Assembly: GCA_002403095.1 (NCBI GenBank)
Contig: DHHC01000026.1
Span: forward strand, 1-53,480
Reading direction: 5' to 3'
Length of the DNA: 53,480 nt
From: Leptolinea sp. UBA4782
Lineage (GTDB): Bacteria > Chloroflexota > Anaerolineae > Anaerolineales > Anaerolineaceae
Positions 9,449 to 16,430 of the stretch are shown here, one piece after another (the first letter of the stretch is position 1; each line of letters begins with the position of its first letter). The position numbers and the translations under genes are program-made. Below the pieces are notes generated by a model. The model was not told where the DNA came from and made no database searches. It saw only the letters and a list, made by a program, of their open reading frames with translations.

Positions 9449-11953
9449 ATGGCTGGAATGGAGCGATTTACACAGCGTGCCCGCCGGGTTCTCAGCCTGG
9501 CGCACCAGGAAGCTGAAAGGCTTCACTTCGACACAATAGAAACCGAACACCTCCTTTTGGGTTTGATCCTGGAAGAGAACGGGATCGCGCGCCGTGTTTT
9601 GACCGAACTGGGGCTGGAAACAGCCCGCGTGAAAGAAGTTGTGGAACTAATCAGCGGATTTGGTCAATACCAGGGAGGGAAGATCGAATTATCCCAGGGC
9701 GTCCAGCAGGTGCTGGAGTATGCCCTGGATGAAGCCCGTAAAATGGGGCATCACTACGTTGGAACTGAACATTTGCTGCTCGGGCTGGTGCAATCCAGTG
9801 ACGGACAGGCGCTGGAAGTGTTGCGCAAGGTGGGTGTCACCCCAGAACAGATTCGCCGCCAAACCCGCCGTGTGCTGCAGGAAAACACCCCCAGCCAGCC
9901 GGCTGCACCTGCCGGCGGACCGGCGCAGCAATCTACTCCCAGGCAGGAGAAAGAAAAAGGTGCCAAAACCCCGCTGGTCGACCAGCTGGCGACCGACCTG
10001 ACCACCAAAGCTGAAGAGGATAAACTCGACCCGGTTGTTGGGCGCCAGATGGAAATCGAACGCGTCATCCAGATCCTCGCCAGGCGCAATAAGAATAACC
10101 CCGCCCTCATCGGTGAACCCGGTGTCGGGAAGACAGCTATCGTGGAAGGGCTTGCCCAGCGCATCATCGACGGCGATGTGCCCGCCTTGCTGCTTGGCAA
10201 ACGGGTGCTGCAACTGGATGTAGGTTCCCTGGTGGCAGGCACCATGTACCGCGGTCAGTTCGAAGAACGCCTGAAACGCGTGATCGAAGAGCTCAAGCAG
10301 TCGGGTGCTATCCTGTTCATCGATGAACTGCACATGCTGGTTGGAGCCGGATCAGCCGGCTCATCCGTGGATGCTGCCAACATCCTCAAGCCCGCCCTCT
10401 CACGCGGCGAGCTGCAGGTGATTGGCGCTACCACCATGGACGAGTACCGCAAGCACATTGAAAGCGATGCTGCGCTCGAGAGGCGTTTCCAGCCGATTGT
10501 TGTCAACGAACCGACTGTCGAAGAAACCATTCACATCCTGCAGGGCATCCGCAGCAAATATGAAGAACACCACCACCTGCAGATCACAGAAGAAGCCCTG
10601 AACGCAGCCGCAACGCTGTCTGCCCGCTATATCTCTGACCGCTTCTTGCCGGATAAAGCCATCGACCTTATTGATGAAGCATCCTCCCGCGTGCGCATGT
10701 ACAAGAGCCCGGCAGCCCAAACGAGCAAGGAGCTGCTCAAGAAACTCCGCAGCCTGCAGCCGGACATCAAACTGGCCATGCAGGAGAACCGTAAAGCCGA
10801 TGTAGAGAAACTGATGGAAGAACAGCGCGGTATCGAAGAACAGCTGGAGCGCATGCGCACCGGTTGGGACCGTGAAACCAGCCCATCCGTTACTCCGGAT
10901 GACATCGCTGAGCTCGTCTCCATGTGGACGGGTGTACCTGTTATGCAGCTGGCACAGGAAGAATCCGTGCGCCTGCTCAACATGGAAGATGAACTGCGCC
11001 GCTACATCATCGGGCAGAACGAAGCCATCGAGACCATCTCCAAGGCGGTCCGCCGGGCGCGTTCCGGGTTGAAAGACCCGCGCAGGCCGATCGGCTCCTT
11101 TGTCTTCCTCGGACCTACCGGGGTAGGCAAGACCGAGCTCACCAAGGCGCTGGCCCGCTTCCTGTTCGGGAGCGAGGAAGCCCTTGTGCAGTTGGACATG
11201 TCCGAGTTCATGGAACGCCATTCCATCAGCCGCCTGGTTGGGGCGCCTCCCGGCTACGTCGGCTATGAAGAAGCCGGCCAGCTAACCGAGACCATCCGCC
11301 GCCGACCGTATTCAATCGTGGTATTCGATGAGATCGAGAAAGCCCACCCCGAAGCCATGAATATGCTCCTGCAGATCATGGAAGAAGGCCATCTGGCCGA
11401 TGCAAAAGGCCGCAAGGTTGATTTCCGCAACACGATCGTGGTGATGACCTCCAACATCGGCGCCGATGTCATCAAGCGCCAGAGTTCGATCGGCTTCCAG
11501 CTGGAAAAAGACGAATCACTGGAAGAGAAGCTGGCTTATGACGAGATGCGTAAGAAACTGATGGAGTCGCTCAAGCGGGTCTTCCGCCCCGAGTTTATCA
11601 ACCGCCTGGACGGTGTGGTCGTCTTTCGTGCGCTCAACCGCCAGGATATCCACCAAATTGTGCATCTTGAAATTGCCAAGGTGGCCGAACGCTTAAAAGA
11701 ACACAACATCACCGTCGAAGCCAGCGGCGCTGTTACCGACCTGTTGGGAGACCAGGGCTACGACCCGGATATGGGTGCCCGTCCCTTGCGGCGTGTTATC
11801 CAGCAAACGATCGAAGATAAACTCTCCGATGCCATGCTGTCGCACGAATTCGAAGACGGCGAGACCATCCTGCTGGAGCTGGATGAAAACAACCAGGTGG
11901 TACTGAAGCATAAAACCGCCGAGCCGGAACAGGAACCTGAACCGGCAGGGTAA
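9449..11953 (+). CDS. clpC: ATP-dependent Clp protease ATP-binding subunit ClpC
   Basis: ClpC is a hexameric AAA+ unfoldase that feeds proteins to ClpP. The 834 residues show two Clp_N repeats (1-145; ERFTQRARRVLSLAHQEAER), a Gln/Pro linker, AAA domain 1 with Walker A GEPGVGKT (near 221) and FIDELHML, a UVR/coiled-coil middle domain (about 420-460), AAA domain 2 with Walker A GPTGVGKT (near 554), and the D2-small domain. The short middle domain separates it from ClpB. The ATG at 9449 is preferred over the TTG at 9425 because AAGGAATGGAG lies just before it. The acidic Glu/Pro tail is variable in the family. The clpP gene is not in the window. Confidence 0.97.
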   Translation: MAGMERFTQRARRVLSLAHQEAERLHFDTIETEHLLLGLILEENGIARRVLTELGLETARVKEVVELISGFGQYQGGKIELSQGVQQVLEYALDEARKMGHHYVGTEHLLLGLVQSSDGQALEVLRKVGVTPEQIRRQTRRVLQENTPSQPAAPAGGPAQQSTPRQEKEKGAKTPLVDQLATDLTTKAEEDKLDPVVGRQMEIERVIQILARRNKNNPALIGEPGVGKTAIVEGLAQRIIDGDVPALLLGKRVLQLDVGSLVAGTMYRGQFEERLKRVIEELKQSGAILFIDELHMLVGAGSAGSSVDAANILKPALSRGELQVIGATTMDEYRKHIESDAALERRFQPIVVNEPTVEETIHILQGIRSKYEEHHHLQITEEALNAAATLSARYISDRFLPDKAIDLIDEASSRVRMYKSPAAQTSKELLKKLRSLQPDIKLAMQENRKADVEKLMEEQRGIEEQLERMRTGWDRETSPSVTPDDIAELVSMWTGVPVMQLAQEESVRLLNMEDELRRYIIGQNEAIETISKAVRRARSGLKDPRRPIGSFVFLGPTGVGKTELTKALARFLFGSEEALVQLDMSEFMERHSISRLVGAPPGYVGYEEAGQLTETIRRRPYSIVVFDEIEKAHPEAMNMLLQIMEEGHLADAKGRKVDFRNTIVVMTSNIGADVIKRQSSIGFQLEKDESLEEKLAYDEMRKKLMESLKRVFRPEFINRLDGVVVFRALNRQDIHQIVHLEIAKVAERLKEHNITVEASGAVTDLLGDQGYDPDMGARPLRRVIQQTIEDKLSDAMLSHEFEDGETILLELDENNQVVLKHKTAEPEQEPEPAG

Positions 11954-11964
11954 AGATAGAATAT

Positions 11965-11997
11965 AGAGGCTGTTCCATGAGGAGCAGCCTCTTTTTG
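11965..11997 (+). terminator. Rho-independent terminator after clpC
   Basis: AGAGGCTG pairs with CAGCCTCT (inner TTCC/GGAG partly pairs as well), followed by TTTTTG. Confidence 0.88.
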
Positions 11998-12035
11998 TAA
12001 TATCCTGATTTTGGAACCTTAGATGCTCTTGCGGT

Positions 12036-12158
12036 TGTCATTCTGAGCGCAGCGAAGAATCTCGTCTTGGAAATCCAAAGCAAGATCTTTCGGTCGCAAG
12101 CTCCCTCAGGATGACATCTATATGTTTGTCACCCTGAACGAAGCGAAGGGTATCGCCG
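12036..12158. repeat. dispersed palindromic repeat cluster, three related units
   Basis: Unit 1 (about 12036-12062) reads GTCATTCTGAGCGCAGCGAA then GAATCT. Unit 2 (about 12081-12115) is the same type inverted, ending CCTCAGGATGAC. Unit 3 (about 12128-12152) is direct again with GTCACCCTGAACGAAGCGAA. Units 1 and 2 face each other and could fold into a long imperfect hairpin. Sequences of this form (GTCATTCTGAGCGAAGCGAA) are, from memory, dispersed in many Chloroflexota and some other genomes. They contain no gene. The remainder up to 12352 holds only the small palindromes described for radA. Confidence 0.75.
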
Positions 12159-12268
12159 TAAAAAACAAAACCTTACCTTCCTTAAGCTGTACCTTAAAAG
12201 GTCAAAGCGATCCACAATTCTACCCCGGCCTGAATGCATGCATTTCTCACGCCATTGACATACTGCCG

Positions 12269-12314
12269 TTATAATTCCTTTGAAGGAAAACCTCGCCATT
12301 ATTGTGAAATAATG
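12269..12314 (+). promoter_or_regulatory. radA upstream region with two small palindromes
   Basis: A TATAAT box lies at about 12270-12275. It is followed by the perfect palindrome TTCCTTTGAAGGAA (about 12275-12288) and by the hairpin CATTATT-GTGA-AATAATG (12297-12314). Both fall between the -10-like box and the start codon, where a repressor site would act. TTGACA at about 12254 is only 9 bp from the box, so it is not a proper -35. Confidence 0.35.
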
Positions 12315-12352
12315 ATTCCAGGTATGGCGGTACCAGGCCTGAGGAGCAGCCC

Positions 12353-13753
12353 ATGTCGAAAATGATCACCCAGTATGTTTGCCAGCAATGCGGCCGCAGC
12401 TTCGCCCGCTCATTTGGGCGCTGCCCGCAGTGCGGCACCTATGACAGCATGGTAGAAGAGGTCATTGAAAAAACCCCTGCCGCCCAAAAGGCTTCTCCTC
12501 TCGGCACGTTAACCCGTTCGACTCCCGTCAGGCTGAACGATATCGAAGGCGATACCGCAGAACGCATTCCCATTTCCATCGGGGAGTTTGCGCGTGTGCT
12601 GGGCGGCGGCGTGGTACCGGGTTCAATCGTCCTGATCGGCGGCGACCCGGGCATTGGCAAATCCACCTTGCTGCTGCAGGTTGCCCTGGAAATGGCAGCA
12701 AAAAACACCGTCCTGTATGTCTCAGGCGAAGAATCCGAGCGCCAGATCAAGATGCGCGCCACGCGCTTACAAAACTCCCCACCCGCAAAAACCTTCCCCG
12801 AACAGCTCTTCCTGGTGACCGAAACCAACCTGGATGCCATCCTCGAACACGTCCGCACGGTCAAGCCGAAAATGCTGGTGGTAGATTCCATCCAGACCGT
12901 CTATATTCCCGAGCTGGAATCTTCCGCAGGGTCGATCAGCCAGGTGCGCGAGAGCGCCTCACGCCTGCGTAAGCTTGCCAAAACCAGCGGCATGGCTGTC
13001 TTTGTCATCGGGCATGTCACCAAAGAAGGTGTGATTGCCGGGCCGCGCGTGCTGGAACATATCGTTGATACCGTCCTGTACCTGGAAGGCGATTCCTTCC
13101 AGTCGTTCCGCTTGCTGCGGTCAGTTAAAAACCGTTTTGGAGCAACCTCCGAGGTGGGGGTGTTCGAAATGCGCGAAGGCGGCATGGCAGAAGTACCCAA
13201 CCCGTCTGAGGCTTTCCTGGCGGAGCGCCTGGTGAACACTCCGGGCAGCGCCATTGCCGTCACCATGGAAGGCACCCGCCCGCTCCTGGTAGAAATCCAG
13301 GGGCTCACCAGCCACACCAGCCTGAACAACCCGCGCCGTACCCCCAACGGGGTGGACATGTACCGCCTGCTGCTGATCGCGGCTGTCCTCACCCGCCGGA
13401 TGGGGCTGCGCCTGGCAGAGCAGGATGTTTTTGTGAACGTGATCGGCGGGCTGCGCATCGGCGAACCGGCAGCCGACCTGGCGGTTGCGGCTGCCATCGC
13501 ATCCTCCCAGCGCGATCTGCCCGTTCGGGCAGATACCGTCCTGATTGGTGAGGTGGGGCTTTCCGGCGAGCTGCGCTGGGTCAGCCAGATGGAAACCCGC
13601 CTGCGCGAAGCTGGAAAGCTCGGTTTCAAGCAAGCCATCATCCCCCGCCGGGTGAGGCGTGGTGAAGATCTGCCGCAAGGGATCACAATCCATGAAGCCC
13701 GCTCGCTGCGCGAAGCGCTTGACTATGCCTTGCTGCAGGAAAAAAGAGATTAA
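12353..13753 (+). CDS. radA: DNA repair protein RadA
   Basis: RadA is a RecA-related ATPase/helicase that helps branch migration during recombination. The 466 residues contain an N-terminal zinc ribbon (C10, C13, C24, C27), a RecA core with Walker A GGDPGIGKST near residue 95 and VDSIQTVY, the RadA-specific KNRFG motif near 258, and a Lon-like C-terminal domain (GGLRIGEPAADLAVAAA). All key residues are present and the length is normal. GAGGAG stands before the ATG. The next gene begins 29 bases later, so radA, the DUF6391-like gene and holA probably form an operon. Confidence 0.98.
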   Translation: MSKMITQYVCQQCGRSFARSFGRCPQCGTYDSMVEEVIEKTPAAQKASPLGTLTRSTPVRLNDIEGDTAERIPISIGEFARVLGGGVVPGSIVLIGGDPGIGKSTLLLQVALEMAAKNTVLYVSGEESERQIKMRATRLQNSPPAKTFPEQLFLVTETNLDAILEHVRTVKPKMLVVDSIQTVYIPELESSAGSISQVRESASRLRKLAKTSGMAVFVIGHVTKEGVIAGPRVLEHIVDTVLYLEGDSFQSFRLLRSVKNRFGATSEVGVFEMREGGMAEVPNPSEAFLAERLVNTPGSAIAVTMEGTRPLLVEIQGLTSHTSLNNPRRTPNGVDMYRLLLIAAVLTRRMGLRLAEQDVFVNVIGGLRIGEPAADLAVAAAIASSQRDLPVRADTVLIGEVGLSGELRWVSQMETRLREAGKLGFKQAIIPRRVRRGEDLPQGITIHEARSLREALDYALLQEKRD

Positions 13754-13782
13754 ATTTAAACCAGCAATTTTTTGGAGCCTGA

Positions 13783-14295
13783 ATGTCAAATTCCATTTCG
13801 TCAATCCTGTATTCCATCCGGCGCAACCACGCCCTTGAGCATGCCACCATCCAAATCCTCAGTGCCAGGAAAAAGTACAACTTCCTGGCAGGCTACTCCG
13901 ACTGGCGCGGGTTCTGGGTGCTGGGTGAAGTTGATACCCTCGACCTGCAAAACGCTGCCCGGGAAGCACTGAACCGCCTGAAAGGCGGCGAATCCCGCCT
14001 GGCGGTTCACCCGCACTGCGGTACCAATTTCGCGGTCAGTGGTTTGCTGGCTGGCACCGCAGCCATGCTGGCGCTGGCCGGCGCTGACAGCAGCCGTAAA
14101 AAGTTTGAGCGCTTTCCGCTGGTAATTTCTCTGGTTACCCTGGCACTCATCGCCGCCCAGCCGCTTGGTCCCAAAGCCCAGCAGCACCTGACCACCTGCC
14201 CCCAGCCGGGAGACCTGGAGATCGCGTCCGTTCGGATTGCTCCGTTCCAGTTTGCCAGGGTGCACCGCATCCTGACCAATGGATCACAGGAATAA
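13783..14295 (+). CDS. DUF6391-like membrane protein
   Basis: The 170-residue protein starts with RRNHALEHATIQILSAR. The NHALEHATI signature is that of a small uncharacterised family (DUF6391 as I recall it) found mostly in cyanobacteria and Chloroflexota. Two hydrophobic stretches follow the motif LAVHPHCGTNFAVSG: about residues 86-104 (LLAGTAAMLALAGA) and 113-130 (PLVISLVTLALIAAQ). The conserved His residues (HALEH and HPHC) suggest metal or cofactor binding, which is inference. It sits between radA and holA with 29- and 3-base gaps, so it is co-transcribed with DNA-maintenance genes, but nothing shows a DNA role. Confidence 0.75.
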   Translation: MSNSISSILYSIRRNHALEHATIQILSARKKYNFLAGYSDWRGFWVLGEVDTLDLQNAAREALNRLKGGESRLAVHPHCGTNFAVSGLLAGTAAMLALAGADSSRKKFERFPLVISLVTLALIAAQPLGPKAQQHLTTCPQPGDLEIASVRIAPFQFARVHRILTNGSQE

Positions 14296-14298
14296 CAC

Positions 14299-15300
14299 AT
14301 GAGTGCATCTCAGCCTGTTGTGACCGTTTTGCATGGGGATGATGAATTCGCCATCACCCGCGAGTGCACCCGCCGGGCAGCCATGATAGCCCAGGATGAC
14401 CCTAGCGGGATGAACATCATCCGGTTGGACGGACAACAGGCCAGCCAGGAAGACCTGCGCACCGCCCTGAACACTCTTCCCTTCCTGACAGAACAGCGCA
14501 TGGTGGTTCTCAACGCCATGCCGCCCCGCCAGGACAGCAAGAAATTTACCGCCATGCTCGACCAGATGCCCGCCAGCACAATCCTGGTAATCCTGCTGAT
14601 GGACACCTATGAACGCAAACATTGGAAAGCGGTGGACCCTGAAAAACACTGGCTGGCAGAATGGTGCAAAACCCGCAGCGGACAGGCAGAATGGCTCGAA
14701 TTCTCCCTGCCGGCGCCGTTTACCATGCCGGGCTGGCTGCAAAAACAGGCAAAGTCGATGGGCGGGAAGATCACCCCGGCTGCCGCCAACCGACTGGCTG
14801 AATGGATCGGCAATGATACCCGCCTGGCCTCTCTCGAATTGGAAAAACTGCTGACCTACACTAACTACGAGCGCACGGTGGAGGTGGAGGACGTGGAAGC
14901 GCTTTCCATCAACAACACCCAGGGCAACATCTTCCAGTTTGTAGATGCGCTGGCAGAACACAACCCAACCCAGGCGCTGAATCAACTCCACCGGTTAATG
15001 GACGAGCAGGAGTCCGTCCAGATTTTCAGCATGATCGTGCGCCAGTTCCGCCTGTTGCTACAGGTACGCGAACTGCTGGATGACGGCAAAGGGCTGCAGG
15101 ATATCCCCGGGGAGATCCCCGAGATCCGCGCTTCACTGGTCGCCGAGAAAATGGCGCGCCAGGCGCGCCGGTATGACCTGGAGCAGCTCAAAGAAGTTTA
15201 CCGCCGCCTGCTGCTGGTAGACCGCGACCTCAAAACCAGCCAGGTAACCCCTGAGCTGGCATTTGACCTGCTGGTTGTAGAACTGGCGGGAAAAGGATAG
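14299..15300 (+). CDS. holA: DNA polymerase III, delta subunit
   Basis: HolA is the clamp-loader subunit that opens the sliding clamp. The 333-residue length and the pattern fit the family: N-terminal VTVLHGDDEFAITRECTRRA, the LPFLTEQRMVVLNAMP strand, a middle helical part with LASLELEKLLTY, and the C-terminal LHRLMDEQESVQIFSMIVRQFRLLLQV collar domain. Like most delta subunits it has no functional Walker A site. Its ATG is three bases after the upstream stop. Confidence 0.93.
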   Translation: MSASQPVVTVLHGDDEFAITRECTRRAAMIAQDDPSGMNIIRLDGQQASQEDLRTALNTLPFLTEQRMVVLNAMPPRQDSKKFTAMLDQMPASTILVILLMDTYERKHWKAVDPEKHWLAEWCKTRSGQAEWLEFSLPAPFTMPGWLQKQAKSMGGKITPAAANRLAEWIGNDTRLASLELEKLLTYTNYERTVEVEDVEALSINNTQGNIFQFVDALAEHNPTQALNQLHRLMDEQESVQIFSMIVRQFRLLLQVRELLDDGKGLQDIPGEIPEIRASLVAEKMARQARRYDLEQLKEVYRRLLLVDRDLKTSQVTPELAFDLLVVELAGKG

Positions 15301-15308
15301 CAGCAAAC

Positions 15309-15343
15309 AAAAAGGGTGAAAGAAGTCATCCCTTCCTTCACCC
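15309..15343 (-). terminator. terminator between holA and the AraC-type pseudogene
   Basis: GGGTGAA (15314-15320) pairs with TTCACCC (15337-15343), extended by AGAAG / CTTCC. On the minus strand the stem is followed by TTTTTG, so it best serves the dead minus-strand gene, but it can also stop holA transcription. Confidence 0.7.
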
Positions 15344-15365
15344 TGCGCCCTAGAGGATCACAAGG

Positions 15366-16256
15366 TCACTCGACCGGTACAAAGATCTCGATCACCAGCT
15401 TTTCAGGTGGAGTGGGAGCCTTATCGTTGCGGTACACTTCCAACGGTTCCAGTTCGCGCAGTCGCATCCCGCTGGATGGCAGCCAGTCACGGTAAGTTGC
15501 ATTTCAGGTTTGCCATAACGTGCTGGACGGTCCCTTGTGGGTGAAAACAGCATACCTTCCGGCAGGATAAACGATAACCTGCATCTCGCCCTCCGGCAGC
15601 AGGTTCACCACTTCTTTAAGCACATAGCCGGCACCGTATCGGAACTTCTTCGGATCGGTAGACGAAGGCTCATCCGGGGAGATCCCCAGGCAGTAATCCA
15701 CCTTTTTCAACAAGCCGTGCTTCATCAGAATGACGTTCAGTTTACGGAAGGCCGTGTCAGCAGTCCTGTCCACGCTGTTGCCGATCATTCCCGTCTACAT
15801 CACATTATAGATCGTCAGGTCGGGTAAGTTGTGGATTTCAGGGTCCATTTTGCATCTCCTTTTGGGCTGAGCTGCAGGCACAAGGTCCGCCAATCCCGGG
15901 CTTGGCTTTTCCTTTAGCCTGCGCATTTTGCTTGGGCTGAGCCCGAACCAGATCCTGAAGGCACGCGTGAAGGCAGACGGTGCTTCATAACCGGAGATAA
16001 TGGCAATTTATGTAATGGTGCGGCTGCTCGATTGAAGCAGATCTACCGCTTTCTTCATCCGCAGGCGCTGGCAGTAGTCAGCCGGCGTTTCGCCTAAAAA
16101 CGCCTGGATGATGCGGTGAAAGTGGAAGGGCGAGAAACCGCCTGCCCGGTCTAGGTCATCCAGCACGAGCGGCTGGTCCAGGTTTTCCTGCATGAAGGCC
16201 AGTGCCCTGTTGATCCCTGCCAGGTAATCTGCTTCAGCAGAGGTTGCCTGCCTGGG
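15366..16256 (-). pseudogene. AraC-type regulator with GyrI-like sensor domain, three in-frame stops
   Basis: Reading the minus strand in one continuous frame gives an almost complete AraC family activator: two helix-turn-helix units (AGGFSPFHFHRIIQAFLGET, then IAIISGYEAPSAFTRAFRIW) followed by a GyrI-like effector-binding domain that ends EIFVPVE and a TGA. The frame is cut by TAA at 16008-16010 inside the HTH, TAG near 15795-15797 and TGA at 15504-15506. Three different stop codons and no frameshift are seen across about 290 codons. At 15504 relatives usually have Tyr or Trp. Upstream of 16256 there is another TGA and no good start, so the 5' end is also damaged. The gene is dead or very recently killed. 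Confidence 0.85.
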
Positions 16257-16430
16257 GATGTCTGGTTTTCAGCTTTTAGCAAGCTCCCTTTATACCTCGC
16301 CCTACCAGTTGAAGCTGTTCATTTCTTGCGGAACCTGGAACTCGCTGACATAACGCATCAGGCAAAGCAGTATCATATGTCTCGAAATCCAAGGTTTTCT
16401 TAATGATCAGGAAGATTGTTTGATCCTCTC
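16257..16430. other. intergenic remnant, no gene
   Basis: I see no convincing gene here. On the minus strand a 24-codon frame (MILLCLMRYVSEFQVPQEMN, ending near 16307) might be the tail of a lost gene or chance. No terminator with a T-run is evident after the receptor-like gene that ends at 16431. Confidence 0.3.

Noticed and set aside
12254..12275. TTGACA followed by TATAAT upstream of radA
   Set aside because: The boxes are only about 9 bp apart, so they cannot form a normal sigma-70 promoter.
15366..16256. Stop-codon recoding in the AraC-type gene
   Set aside because: All three stop codons occur in the same frame, and each is used normally to end neighbouring genes, so reassignment is not credible. 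Decay is simpler.
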